From the NCBI GenBank assembly GCA_022792835.1, contig JAAWBT010000026.1, positions 1-64,000 on the forward strand: a stretch of 64,000 nucleotides of DNA, in the 5' to 3' direction. Below are positions 16,552 through 25,391 of this stretch, in pieces. Below the pieces are notes generated by a model. The model did not search any database and was not told where the DNA came from. It saw nothing but the letters and a program-made list of their open reading frames with translations. The position numbers and the translations under genes were made by a program. Each line of letters begins with the position of its first letter. The stretch's first letter is position 1. This stretch comes from Lachnospiraceae bacterium (lineage in GTDB: Bacteria; Bacillota; Clostridia; Lachnospirales; Lachnospiraceae).

Positions 16552-17899
16552 AAAGTATCCGCCTCTCTGCCAGATTTTTGAGCAGTATGAAAAGGAACCC
16601 ATGGCGGTATTTTTAGATTCATCTCTGGAAAATCATCTAGGGAGATATTCCATTGTCGGGCTGTTTCCTTATCTGAGCCTGATAAAGGGAGAGACCTTTA
16701 CAGTAAACGGCAGAGAATGCGGGAAGAGTTTTGAGGCTTATGTGAAAGAATATTTAGAAAACCACAGAGAGGAAAATCCCACAGAGCTTCCGATTGTCTC
16801 CGGGGCCATCGGATACTTTTCTTATGATTATGGAATGGAAAAGGAGGGGGTGAAAAGCCGCCATGAAAAGCACGATGGCATCCCGCAATGTATCCTGTGC
16901 TTCTACGATGTGTTCTTGGTGGAAGATCTCAGGGAACATAAACTTTATGTGGTGGCCAACGGGATGTGTGGGGACAGTCTGGAGATGGCAGACCGGATTC
17001 TCAGACAGATTGCGGAGATTTCGGACGGGATTTTTCCGGAGAAAAGATGGGCGGAAAAACAGACGGCTCCGGGCGCGATTTCTGTGGAAGCAAATTTTGA
17101 AAAAGAAGAATATCTGCAGGCAGTGAAGGATACTATTTCCCACATCACAGAGGGAGATATCTATATTATGAATATGACTCAGAGGTTGAAAGTCTTTGGC
17201 GGGAGACTGCCCTGGCAGGTATTTAAACGGCTGCGAAAGGACAACCCCTCTCCCTTTGGAGGGTATTTTCAGTATGGGGATTTTCAGGTGGTCTGTGCCT
17301 CTCCAGAACGTTTTATTCAGATGAAGAAGGGACATGTGATAACCAGACCCATCAAGGGAACCAGGAAGCGGGGCAGGACGCGGGCAGAGGATGAGGCGCT
17401 GCGGCAGGAGCTTCTGGAGTCAGAAAAGGATAAGAGCGAGCTTTTGATGATCGTGGATTTGGAGAGGAATGATCTAAACCGCGTATGTGTGCCGGGAAGC
17501 GTACAGGTGACGGAGCTGTTTGCGGTGGAGACCTACGCGACGGTGTTCCATCTGGTGGCCACAGTGGAAGGTGAGCTGGAACAGGGGAAAAATGTGATGG
17601 ATCTGATCGAGGCGGCTTTTCCGGGAGGCTCCATCACCGGGGCGCCGAAGCTTCGGGCCATGGAGGTCATTGATGAGCTGGAGCATGGCAGGCGCGGACT
17701 TTACACCGGGTCCATGGGATATCTGACTTTGGACGGAGACTGTGATTTTAACATTGTCATCCGGACGGCGCTCTGCCTGGAAGGAAGCTATGAGCTGGGC
17801 GTGGGCGGAGGGATTACCTGCGAATCTGAGCTGGAATTTGAATATGAAGAGACTTTCCAGAAGGCGAAGGCAGTTTTGGAAGCCATTGGGGGAGAATGA
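16529..17899 (+). CDS. pabB: Aminodeoxychorismate synthase component I
   Basis: The chorismate-binding subunit converts chorismate plus ammonia to 4-amino-4-deoxychorismate. The 456-aa protein has an N-terminal TrpE-like domain and a C-terminal chorismate-binding domain with TRPIKGTRKRG, where the Lys of PIKGT is the residue that marks PabB against TrpE (PIAGT). It also shows LLMIVDLERNDLNRVC, GSITGAPKLRAMEVID and GVGGGITCESE, lining the active site and Mg site. Start ATG 16529 (behind GGAATGGAGG) is inside the pabA end; translation is coupled. The amidotransferase is separate, not fused. Confidence 0.95.
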   Translation: MRTIRVIEKYPPLCQIFEQYEKEPMAVFLDSSLENHLGRYSIVGLFPYLSLIKGETFTVNGRECGKSFEAYVKEYLENHREENPTELPIVSGAIGYFSYDYGMEKEGVKSRHEKHDGIPQCILCFYDVFLVEDLREHKLYVVANGMCGDSLEMADRILRQIAEISDGIFPEKRWAEKQTAPGAISVEANFEKEEYLQAVKDTISHITEGDIYIMNMTQRLKVFGGRLPWQVFKRLRKDNPSPFGGYFQYGDFQVVCASPERFIQMKKGHVITRPIKGTRKRGRTRAEDEALRQELLESEKDKSELLMIVDLERNDLNRVCVPGSVQVTELFAVETYATVFHLVATVEGELEQGKNVMDLIEAAFPGGSITGAPKLRAMEVIDELEHGRRGLYTGSMGYLTLDGDCDFNIVIRTALCLEGSYELGVGGGITCESELEFEYEETFQKAKAVLEAIGGE

Positions 17900-18684
17900 C
17901 CATGCAAGATCAGAAAATCAGACTGGATGAAGGATTTTTGTTTGGACTGGGGGCCTTTGAGACCATTGCCCTTGAGGGACGTCCTTTATGGTTAGAGAGG
18001 CATTTAAAGCGGCTTGAGAGGACCCTTGCGTTTTTGGGGATCCCAAGGCAGGTGACAAGGAAAGAGGTGTACGAGTACCTGGAGTCTGAAAAAATTACGG
18101 AAGGCGCCCTGAAAATTGTTGTGTCAGAAAAGAACCGTTTATTCCTTCCAAGAGAAAATCCTTACATGGAAACAGATTATGAGAAGGGATTTTCTGTGGA
18201 TTTCGCAGAGGGAAGGCGCAATGAACATTCGCCGCTTACATACCACAAAACCTTGAATTACGGGGATTGTATACTGGAAAAGCGGAGGGCAGCGGAACGG
18301 GGATTCGACGAGGCAGTTTTTTTGAACAGCCGGGGAGAAATCTGTGAAGGCTGTGTATCCAACCTGTTTTTTGTCCGGGAGGGGAAGCTGGTTACGCCAA
18401 AACTCTCCTGCGGCCTCCTTCCGGGGATTGTCCGGGAGGTTCTGCTGGAGAGGTGCGATGTGACAGAAGAGAGGATTTTGGCTGGGGATATCGTTCAGTT
18501 TGAGGAATGCTTCCTGACCAACTCCCTGATGGGAGTCATGCCGGTGGTCCGGTTTGGAAGCCACTTTTTTAAGGGGAGAGAAATGACAGATCAGATCAGA
18601 AATTCTTTAAAAACCGGATTGACATGTAAATTTCTTCGTGCTAAAATTGTTCGGAACAAAACAGTTCGGACAGAAACTAAATGA
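17896..18684 (+). CDS. pabC: 4-amino-4-deoxychorismate lyase (class IV PLP enzyme)
   Basis: This 262-aa class IV aminotransferase-fold protein probably removes pyruvate from aminodeoxychorismate to give 4-aminobenzoate. The N-terminal GLGAFETIALEG, the PLP lysine in YHKTLNYG, the glutamate motif SRGEICEGCVSNLFF and the late TNSLMGVMPV are typical. The start overlaps the pabB stop in an ATGA. Branched-chain and D-amino acid aminotransferases share the fold, but the operon decides the assignment. The last 45 nt of the gene contain the promoter and operator of the next operon (marR). Confidence 0.92.
   Translation: MTMQDQKIRLDEGFLFGLGAFETIALEGRPLWLERHLKRLERTLAFLGIPRQVTRKEVYEYLESEKITEGALKIVVSEKNRLFLPRENPYMETDYEKGFSVDFAEGRRNEHSPLTYHKTLNYGDCILEKRRAAERGFDEAVFLNSRGEICEGCVSNLFFVREGKLVTPKLSCGLLPGIVREVLLERCDVTEERILAGDIVQFEECFLTNSLMGVMPVVRFGSHFFKGREMTDQIRNSLKTGLTCKFLRAKIVRNKTVRTETK
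18619..18647 (+). promoter_or_regulatory. Sigma-A promoter of the marR-ABC exporter operon
   Basis: A perfect TTGACA and a TAAAAT with a 17-bp spacer lie within the end of pabC, about 75 nt before marR. Confidence 0.75.
18647..18671 (+). promoter_or_regulatory. Probable MarR operator
   Basis: TTGTTCGGAACAA is a near-perfect dyad (TTGTTC, G, GAACAA) starting at the -10 element, with a second half-site AGTTCGGACAG directly after it. Its place over the start site and ahead of marR suggests autorepression; the protein that binds it is inferred. Confidence 0.6.
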
Positions 18685-18722
18685 TCTGTGTCCGGAACGG
18701 GAAAGAGAAAGGAGGAATCCCC

Positions 18723-19172
18723 ATGGAGGAATCCCGCCCGCTTCACATTGGTTTTGAAATTAAGCAGACCTCCAGACTGATCAAAAAAGCAATTGACCGG
18801 TCAGCCGCGGTGCAGTGCGCCAGCCAGATGACGGGGACCCACATCTGGATCCTTAAGTATCTCCAGGAGAATAGCGGAAAAGAAATTTTTCAGAAGGATA
18901 TTGAGAGACAATTCGGGATCAATCGTTCTTCAGCCACCGGGCTTTTGCAGCTGATGGAAAAGAACGGCCTTATTTGCCGGGAGGAAGTGCCTTACGACGC
19001 AAGGCTCAAACGGATTGTGATGACGGAAAAGGCCATTTCCCTGGAGGCTTCTGTCCGCAGGGAGATCGACCGGGCGGAGGAGAGGATTTCCAGAGGATTT
19101 TCTGAAGAGGAGCTTCAGACGCTTGTCCAGATGCTGTCCCGTATCCGGGAGAATTTAAGCCAGGGCGGCTGA
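18723..19172 (+). CDS. MarR-family transcriptional regulator
   Basis: This 149-aa winged-helix regulator starts at ATG 18723 behind AAAGGAGG; the longer track start is unsupported. The recognition helix lies in KDIERQFGINRSSATGLLQLME and the wing in YDARLKRIVMTEKA, both standard for MarR. It precedes two ABC exporter genes and follows an operator-like dyad, the familiar plan of a drug-sensing repressor that controls its own efflux system. The ligand is unknown. Confidence 0.92.
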   Translation: MEESRPLHIGFEIKQTSRLIKKAIDRSAAVQCASQMTGTHIWILKYLQENSGKEIFQKDIERQFGINRSSATGLLQLMEKNGLICREEVPYDARLKRIVMTEKAISLEASVRREIDRAEERISRGFSEEELQTLVQMLSRIRENLSQGG

Positions 19173-19260
19173 TCTCGGAAGAAGATTAAAAAAGACAGTC
19201 CGTTGGAAATAGAACTGATTTGAAAGGACAAAGATTCACAGATGACACAAGGAGGACGAC

Positions 19261-21012
19261 ATGATCAAACGGCTTGCAGGATGTATCAGAGAATACAGGC
19301 GGGATTCCATTCTGGCGCCCGCATATATTGTGGGAGAGGGGGCCATGGAGGTCCTGATTCCCATGCTCATGGCCAGACTCATTGACCAGGGTATTGACAG
19401 AGGGAGCATGACAGCCATCTGGCAGATTGGGCTTCTTTTGGCAGCCTGCTGCCTGGTTTCTTTAAGTTTCGGCATTCTGGCGGGAACCCATGCGGCCAGG
19501 GCTTCTGCCGGATTTGCAAAAAATCTGCGCCATGACATGTATTACAAGGTACAGGAGTATTCCTTTGCCAACATTGACAAATTTTCCACGGCCAGCATTG
19601 TGACCAGGCTGACGACGGATGTGACCAATGTGCAGAATGCATTTCAGATGATCATCCGTATGGCGGTGCGCGCACCGATTCTTCTGGTGTTCGCACTGTT
19701 TATGTCTTTTATGGTGAATTCCAGGCTGGCAGTCATTTATCTGTGTGTGATTCCTGCCCTGGCAATCGGTCTGTTTTTGATTATGAGCCATGCCCATCCT
19801 CTGTTCGAGAGGGTATTTAAGACTTATGACCGGCTGAATATGGTGGTACAGGAAAACCTTCACGGGATCCGGGTGGTGAAGTCTTTTGTGCGGGAGGAAC
19901 ATGAAAAAGAGAAGTTTGGCCAGGTGTCTGAAAGTATTTACCGGGATTTCAAGAAAGCGGAGCGGATCGTGGCTTTTAACATGCCGCTCATGCAGATTTC
20001 TGTGTACACCTGTATGCTGCTCCTGTCCTGGATCGGCGCACGGCTGATTGTGGGAAGCGGAGGCAGTGCGGGGGGAATGACCACCGGACAGCTCATGAGC
20101 ATGTTTTCCTATACCATGCAGATCCTCATGAGTTTAATGATGATCTCCAATATTTTCGTCATGCTGATCATTTCCAGGGCCTCTGCGGAGAGGATTGTGG
20201 AGATCCTGGACGAAGAGAGCAGCCTGAAAAATCCGCCGGAGCCTGTTATGGAAGTGGCGGACGGTTCCGTGACCTTTAAGGACGTATCTTTCAGTTATAA
20301 AGGAGACAAAAACAAGCTCTGCCTCATGGACATTGATTTAAAAATACGTTCCGGGGAGACGGTGGGGATTATCGGCGGGACCGGTTCCTCGAAAAGTTCT
20401 CTGGTTCAGCTCATTCCAAGGCTTTACGACGTCACAAAAGGGCAGCTCTTTGTGGGTGGGTTGGATGTCAGGGATTATGATATTGAAACACTGCGGAATC
20501 AGGTGGCCATGGTGCTCCAGAAGAATGTTCTCTTTTCTGGAACCATCAAGGAAAACCTTCGGTGGGGAAATCCGGACGCCACAGAAGAAGAAATGATCCA
20601 TGCCTGCAGGCTTTCTCAGGCGGATGGTTTTATCCGGGAATTTCCGGAGGGCTATGATACTTATATGGAACAGGGAGGCGCCAATGTGTCCGGGGGCCAG
20701 AGGCAGAGGCTCTGTATTGCCAGGGCGCTTTTAAAGAAGCCAAAGATTCTGATCCTGGACGATTCTACCAGTGCCGTGGATACGGCGACAGACGCCCTGA
20801 TCCGGAAGGCTTTCCGGGAAGAGATCCCAGAGACGACAAAATTTATCATTGCCCAGAGGATTTCTTCGGTGGAGGAAGCCGATAAGATCATCGTCCTGGA
20901 TGGGGGACGGGTGAGCGGCTTTGGTACCCATGAGGAGCTTTTGGAAGGAAACGAAATCTACAGAGAGGTCTATGAATCCCAGATGAAAGGAGGCGAAAAG
21001 GATGGCAAATAA
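19261..21012 (+). CDS. Heterodimeric ABC exporter subunit with a degenerate ATP site
   Basis: A half-transporter (583 aa) with an N-terminal six-helix exporter domain and a C-terminal ATPase, which pairs with the next gene. Motifs: Walker A GGTGSSKSSL, signature VSGGQRQRLCIARALL, Walker B LILDDSTSAVD and switch IIAQRISSV. Walker B carries Asp where the catalytic Glu should be, and the switch His is Gln. These are the usual marks of the degenerate site in asymmetric exporters such as TM287/288 and BmrC/D-like pairs. Likely substrates are drugs or lipids; the marR gene upstream supports a drug-response role. The gene overlaps its partner by 11 nt. Confidence 0.94.
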   Translation: MIKRLAGCIREYRRDSILAPAYIVGEGAMEVLIPMLMARLIDQGIDRGSMTAIWQIGLLLAACCLVSLSFGILAGTHAARASAGFAKNLRHDMYYKVQEYSFANIDKFSTASIVTRLTTDVTNVQNAFQMIIRMAVRAPILLVFALFMSFMVNSRLAVIYLCVIPALAIGLFLIMSHAHPLFERVFKTYDRLNMVVQENLHGIRVVKSFVREEHEKEKFGQVSESIYRDFKKAERIVAFNMPLMQISVYTCMLLLSWIGARLIVGSGGSAGGMTTGQLMSMFSYTMQILMSLMMISNIFVMLIISRASAERIVEILDEESSLKNPPEPVMEVADGSVTFKDVSFSYKGDKNKLCLMDIDLKIRSGETVGIIGGTGSSKSSLVQLIPRLYDVTKGQLFVGGLDVRDYDIETLRNQVAMVLQKNVLFSGTIKENLRWGNPDATEEEMIHACRLSQADGFIREFPEGYDTYMEQGGANVSGGQRQRLCIARALLKKPKILILDDSTSAVDTATDALIRKAFREEIPETTKFIIAQRISSVEEADKIIVLDGGRVSGFGTHEELLEGNEIYREVYESQMKGGEKDGK

Positions 21013-23020
21013 GAATCAAGGAACAGTTCAGGGAAACCACAAAGCTTCGGAGGGAAGAACCCCTGAGACAGTCCGGGTGGCCAGAATGCCGGGCCGGGCC
21101 GGAATGCGGGGAATGCCGCCGGCGAAGGGCATGAAGTTAAATCCGAAAACGGCAAAAAGGCTGTTCGCTTACATAGCCGGACAGAATAAGGCGCTGTTTG
21201 CGGTGGTTATCGTCTGTATTCTGATCAGTACGGCCGCCAACGTGGCAGGCTCCATGTTCCTGCGCATTCTGATTGACAAGTACATTGAGCCGCTGCTTCT
21301 CACGGAAAATCCGGTGTTTGACGGGCTCCTTGGAGCGGTCTTTACCATGGCCTGTGTGTATTTGGCGGGAGTTTTGTGTAGCTTTACTTACAACTGGATC
21401 ATGGCCGGGATCTCCCAGGGCGTGCAGAAGCGGATCCGGGACGAGATGTTTGCACACATGCAGAGCCTTCCCATCCGGTATTTTGACACCCACACCTTTG
21501 GGGATGTGATGAGTCATTATACCAATGACATCGACACCTTAAGGCAGATGGTGTCCCAGAGTTTTCCCCAGCTTCTCTCCTCCTGTATGACCATTGTGAT
21601 GGTATTTTGCGCCATGGTTTACACCAGTGTTTATCTGACCTTGTTTATTCTGGTGACCATCACCTGTCTGGTGACGGTTTCCAAAAAGATCGGAGGCAAA
21701 AGCGCCAATTATTTTGTGCGCCAGCAAAAATCCCTGGGGGATGTGAACGGATATATTGAGGAAATGATTAACGGCCAGAAGGTCATCAAGGTATTCTGTC
21801 ACGAAGAGGCAGCAAAAGGGGAATTCGATGAAAAGAACGAGGAACTTTACAGGAATGCCTCCAGCGCCAATACCTTCGCCAATGTTCTGGGGCCTGTCTC
21901 CATGAATCTGGGAAATCTCCAGTATGTCCTTTTGGCGGTGTTTGGCGGGCTGCTGGCCGTAAACGGAATTGGCGGCATTACTCTTGGAACCATTGCTTCC
22001 TTCCTGCAGCTCTCCAGAAGCTTTACCATGCCCATCAACCAGATGTCCATGCAGCTCAATGCCATTATCATGGCTCTGGCCGGGGCCGAACGGATTTTTG
22101 CCCTGATTGACGAGGAAGCGGAGGCTGATAATGGGTATGTGACCCTCACGAGGATCCGGCTGAAGGATGAAATAAAAGAGCTTCCGGAACAAATCCCGGC
22201 AGATCTTGTGGAGGAGACAGAGGAAAGGGACGGCATCTGGGCCTGGAAACATCCCCATGAGACGGGGACTCTCACTTATACGAGGCTGACCGGAGATGTG
22301 CGGTTTTATGATGTGGATTTTGGCTATGAGCCGGAGAAGACGGTCCTTCACAATGTGACGCTCTATGCGAAACCAGGCCAGAAGCTGGCCTTTGTGGGGG
22401 CTACCGGAGCCGGAAAAACCACCATCACCAATCTGATCAACCGGTTTTATGACATTGACGACGGAAAGATCCGTTATGACAATATTAATATCAACAAGAT
22501 CAAAAAAGCAGATCTGAGGCGTTCCCTGGGTATGGTTCTTCAAGATACCTGCCTCTTTACCGGGACAGTTATGGAGAACATCCGTTATGGGCGGCTTTCT
22601 GCTACGGACGAGGAAGTGCGCCATGCCGCCATGCTTGCCAACGCCGATGATTTTATACGGCGGCTGCCTCAGGGATACGACACTATGCTGAGTGGGAACG
22701 GGGCCAATCTTTCCCAGGGCCAGAGACAGCTTCTCTCCATTGCCAGAGCAGCAGTGGCCGACCCGCCGGTCATGATCTTGGACGAAGCCACCTCCAGCAT
22801 TGATACCAGGACAGAGTTTCTTGTCCAGAGAGGCATGGACAGCCTGATGAAAGGACGGACTGTCTTTGTCATCGCCCACCGGCTCTCCACCATAAAGAAT
22901 TCCAACGCCATTATGGTGCTGGAGCATGGACGTGTCATCGAGCGGGGAGATCATGAGCAGCTGATCGCAGAGCGGGGGAAATATTATCAGCTTTACACAG
23001 GAGCGTTTGAGTTGGAGTAG
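21002..23020 (+). CDS. Heterodimeric ABC exporter subunit with a consensus Walker B
   Basis: The second half-transporter (672 aa) has a basic Gly/Pro/Met-rich N-terminal tail of about 45 residues, six membrane helices and an ATPase domain. Walker A is GATGAGKTTITNL, Walker B MILDEATSSIDTRTE with the catalytic Glu, and the switch is VIAHRLSTIK. The signature is NLSQGQRQLLSIA, so LSQGQ replaces LSGGQ. In the heterodimer this signature faces the degenerate site of the partner, so both defects fall in one composite site. An insert of about 60 residues between the membrane and ATPase domains (near 375-430) makes the protein longer than its partner. Confidence 0.94.
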   Translation: MANKNQGTVQGNHKASEGRTPETVRVARMPGRAGMRGMPPAKGMKLNPKTAKRLFAYIAGQNKALFAVVIVCILISTAANVAGSMFLRILIDKYIEPLLLTENPVFDGLLGAVFTMACVYLAGVLCSFTYNWIMAGISQGVQKRIRDEMFAHMQSLPIRYFDTHTFGDVMSHYTNDIDTLRQMVSQSFPQLLSSCMTIVMVFCAMVYTSVYLTLFILVTITCLVTVSKKIGGKSANYFVRQQKSLGDVNGYIEEMINGQKVIKVFCHEEAAKGEFDEKNEELYRNASSANTFANVLGPVSMNLGNLQYVLLAVFGGLLAVNGIGGITLGTIASFLQLSRSFTMPINQMSMQLNAIIMALAGAERIFALIDEEAEADNGYVTLTRIRLKDEIKELPEQIPADLVEETEERDGIWAWKHPHETGTLTYTRLTGDVRFYDVDFGYEPEKTVLHNVTLYAKPGQKLAFVGATGAGKTTITNLINRFYDIDDGKIRYDNININKIKKADLRRSLGMVLQDTCLFTGTVMENIRYGRLSATDEEVRHAAMLANADDFIRRLPQGYDTMLSGNGANLSQGQRQLLSIARAAVADPPVMILDEATSSIDTRTEFLVQRGMDSLMKGRTVFVIAHRLSTIKNSNAIMVLEHGRVIERGDHEQLIAERGKYYQLYTGAFELE

Positions 23021-23026
23021 TACAAG

Positions 23027-23055
23027 TGCCGCCGTGCTGTTTCAGCACGGCGGCA
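23027..23055. terminator. Hairpin between convergent exporter and tyrS genes
   Basis: TGCCGCCGTGCTG and CAGCACGGCGGCA form a perfect 13-bp stem with loop TTT. There is no T-tract on either side, so it may act as an RNA 3' end protector or a weak terminator. Confidence 0.65.
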
Positions 23056-23065
23056 TAGACAGGAT

Positions 23066-24295
23066 TTATGACTTCAACAATGCTTTATGGTACACTTTTT
23101 TACCTTTTCGGATTTTCACGCCGTCTATAAGTTTTTCTGCGGTCACTTTGGTATCCAGAGTGGCCTTTTCGCCGTCCACAGTGACGCCGCCCTGGGTGAC
23201 CAGCCGTCTGGCCTCACTTTTTGTGGGCGCCAGCTTGCAGGCCATCATCAACTCCAGGATACTGATAGCGTTGTCTGTAAGCTGCTCTTTCGAAAGCTCT
23301 GTGGAAGGCATTCCTTCTTCATCCCCGCCGCCTGCAAAAAGCGCATGGGAAGCCTGCTTTGCTTTGTCGGCCTCTTCTTTACCGTGAACCAGGCCGGTCA
23401 GCTCATAGGCCAGAATCTCTTTGGCTTCGTTTAACTGGCTGCCTTCCCATTTGTCCATCTTGTCAATCTCTTCCAGAGGGAGGAAAGTCAACATGCGGAT
23501 GCACTTTAACACATCGGCGTCGCCGGTGTTTCTCCAGTACTGATAAAATTCAAAGGGTGAGGTCTTATCGGGGTCAAGCCATACGGCACCTTTTGCAGTC
23601 TTGCCCATTTTTTTGCCTTCGGAATTCATGAGGAGAGTAATGGTCATGGCGTAAGCATCTTCATTTTCCGTAGTCTTCTTGCGGATTAACTCCGTTCCGG
23701 CCAGCATGTTGGACCACTGATCGTTACCGCCAAACTGCATATTACAGTCGTAATGCTGGTGCAGGTAGTAGAAATCATAAGCCTGCATAATCATGTAATT
23801 GAACTCCAGGAAGCTTAACCCTTTTTCCATGCGCTGTTTGTAGCATTCGGCCCGGAGCATATTGTTGACGGAAAAACAGCCGCCTACCTCCCGCAAAAGC
23901 TCCACGTAATTCAGCTTTAAAAGCCAGTCCGCATTGTTCACCATGACGGCCTTGTCAGGACCGAACTCGATAAAACGCTCCATCTGTTTTTTGAAGCAGT
24001 CACAGTTGTGGTCAATGGTTTCTTTGGTCATCATGGAACGCATATCAGTCCGCCCTGAAGGATCCCCCACATGGCCAGTGCCGCCGCCGATTAAGACGAT
24101 GGGTTTGTTTCCGGCCATCTGGAGCCGTTTCATCAGGCAGAGCGCCATAAAATGTCCTACATGGAGGGAGTCAGCAGTGGGATCAAAGCCGATATAAAAC
24201 CGGGCGCTGCCGTTATTAATGAGCTCTCGGATTTCCGGCTCGTCCGTCACCTGGGCGATCAGCCCTCTGGCCTGTAATTCTTCATAAATTTTCAT
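23066..24295 (-). CDS. tyrS: Tyrosyl-tRNA synthetase
   Basis: The enzyme charges tRNA-Tyr with tyrosine. The 409-aa class I synthetase has the HIGH-type signature as HVGHFMALCLMKRLQ, the tyrosine-recognition part NMQFGGNDQWSNM, and the KMSKS equivalent as KMGKTAKGA. The C-terminal S4-like domain (KLAPTKSEARRLVTQGGVTVDGE) binds the tRNA. KMGKT in place of KMSKS puts it in the TyrZ-like or E. coli-like branch found in many Clostridia. Its mRNA has a T-box leader with a tyrosine specifier codon, so expression rises when tRNA-Tyr is uncharged. Start ATG 24295 is behind AAAGGA. Confidence 0.96.
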   Translation of the reverse strand: MKIYEELQARGLIAQVTDEPEIRELINNGSARFYIGFDPTADSLHVGHFMALCLMKRLQMAGNKPIVLIGGGTGHVGDPSGRTDMRSMMTKETIDHNCDCFKKQMERFIEFGPDKAVMVNNADWLLKLNYVELLREVGGCFSVNNMLRAECYKQRMEKGLSFLEFNYMIMQAYDFYYLHQHYDCNMQFGGNDQWSNMLAGTELIRKKTTENEDAYAMTITLLMNSEGKKMGKTAKGAVWLDPDKTSPFEFYQYWRNTGDADVLKCIRMLTFLPLEEIDKMDKWEGSQLNEAKEILAYELTGLVHGKEEADKAKQASHALFAGGGDEEGMPSTELSKEQLTDNAISILELMMACKLAPTKSEARRLVTQGGVTVDGEKATLDTKVTAEKLIDGVKIRKGKKVYHKALLKS

Positions 24296-24378
24296 GGTAT
24301 TTTTCCTTTCTTCTCAAATAAGTTCATGTGCCCCGGGGCAGGCTGCGAAAGGGCAAGATCCTTTTTGCCCATATGCAT

Positions 24379-24709
24379 AAAAAGTCCCCTGTCCTTTCGG
24401 ACAGAGGACGAATGGAGCATTCGCGGTACCACCTCTTATTTAGGAAGTCCTCACAGACTTCCTCTTATGAAGAATGGCTGAATCATCCTGGGGATTGTGT
24501 CAGCATATTCTTCTGTGCGATAACGGACACTTCCGACCGGCCCTAGTGATCTCCCTTTTTCTATAAATTAAGGAGCTGTTCAGGCGGGCGGCTCTAAGAT
24601 GTATTCAGACTGGGACCGCCTGTATCCTTCCACCAAACGGATACTCTCTGGGAAGCGGGAAAACCAGCTTACTTTTTCTCGTCAAAGCCTTTATATATTG
24701 GTTTATTGG
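24379..24709 (-). promoter_or_regulatory. T-box riboswitch (tyrosine) of tyrS
   Basis: On the minus strand the leader has the stem I opening (GACGAGAAAAAGTA), the AGAGAG bulge, and the specifier loop GAATACATC, in which TAC (24601-24603) codes for tyrosine. The invariant T-box AGGTGGTACCGCG lies around 24420-24435. An intrinsic terminator (GTCCTCTGTCC/GGACAGGGGAC plus T5, plus-strand 24379-24409) follows. Uncharged tRNA-Tyr would pair with the specifier and T-box and favour antitermination. Confidence 0.95.
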
Positions 24710-24738
24710 CATTATAACAAAAAAAAAGAAAAAAGCAA
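24710..24738 (-). promoter_or_regulatory. Sigma-A promoter of tyrS
   Basis: On the minus strand, TTGCTT (24733-24738) and a perfect TATAAT (24710-24715) have a 17-bp spacer, directly ahead of the T-box leader. Confidence 0.75.
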
Positions 24739-24785
24739 GCCCTCATGACAAAAAAGCATAGTTTTTCTTAGGAAATAATGAGATG

Positions 24786-24814
24786 TTGCATTTACTCCGA
24801 GAATCTTGTAAAAT
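24786..24814 (+). promoter_or_regulatory. Sigma-A promoter of the ybaK-mutY pair
   Basis: TTGCAT and TAAAAT with a 17-bp spacer; the predicted start is about 18 nt before the ybaK-like start codon. Confidence 0.65.
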
Positions 24815-24839
24815 GAATCAAGGAAAAGAGGAGATCATT

Positions 24840-25391
24840 ATGAGCGAGGTTTGGATTGACAAAGAACTACATGAAGGGCGGCCTGCCCCTGAGGGGCGGC
24901 TTCCCAAAGAGATGCGGGTTTATGACCTGCTTGACAAGTTAAAGATCCCTTATGTGCGGATTGATCACGGCGTGACGCCGTCCATTGAAGCCTGCCATCA
25001 GGTGGATGAGATCCTGCACATTGAGATCTGCAAGAACCTGTTTTTGTGCAATGCCCAGAAGACAGATTTTTATCTGCTCTTGATGCCGGGAACAAAAAAG
25101 TTTAAGACAGCGGTATTGTCAAAGCAGATCGGCACTGCAAGGCTTTCCTTCGGGCCGCCGGAATATATGGAAGAGTTTCTGGATATCACTCCTGGCTCCG
25201 TCAGTGTACTGGGGCTGATGAATGACCATGACAGGCGGGTGAAGCTTCTCATCGACAAAGAGGTGCTTGAGGAGCCGGAGCTTGGCTGCCATCCCTGCAT
25301 CAATACCTCCAGCCTGCGGATCGCCACGAAGGATATTCTGGAGAAGTTTCTGCCTTATACGGGGCATACCTACAGGGTGGTGGAGCTATGA
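24840..25391 (+). CDS. YbaK/ProX-type aminoacyl-tRNA deacylase
   Basis: This 183-aa protein of the YbaK/EbsC/PrdX family most likely hydrolyses mischarged tRNA, such as Ala-tRNA-Pro, as freestanding proofreading enzymes do. Family features are the hinge segment YVRIDHGVTPSIEACHQ, KNLFLCNAQKTDFYLLLMPG with the conserved Lys-Asn, a LSFGPPEYMEEFL segment and GSVSVLGLMND late in the fold, typical of ProX/PrdX. Start ATG 24840 is behind AAGAGGAG; the earlier start in the track overlaps the -10. It overlaps mutY by an ATGA. The target tRNA is inferred from the family. Confidence 0.85.
   Translation: MSEVWIDKELHEGRPAPEGRLPKEMRVYDLLDKLKIPYVRIDHGVTPSIEACHQVDEILHIEICKNLFLCNAQKTDFYLLLMPGTKKFKTAVLSKQIGTARLSFGPPEYMEEFLDITPGSVSVLGLMNDHDRRVKLLIDKEVLEEPELGCHPCINTSSLRIATKDILEKFLPYTGHTYRVVEL

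Noticed and set aside
21539-22954. 471-codon minus-strand ORF
   Set aside because: It lies fully opposite the second ABC exporter gene, which has all motifs; the translation is low-information and rich in His, Gly and Pro, as shadows of GC-rich genes are.
24328-24546. 72-codon + strand ORF
   Set aside because: It is the antisense of the tyrS T-box leader, which explains the sequence.
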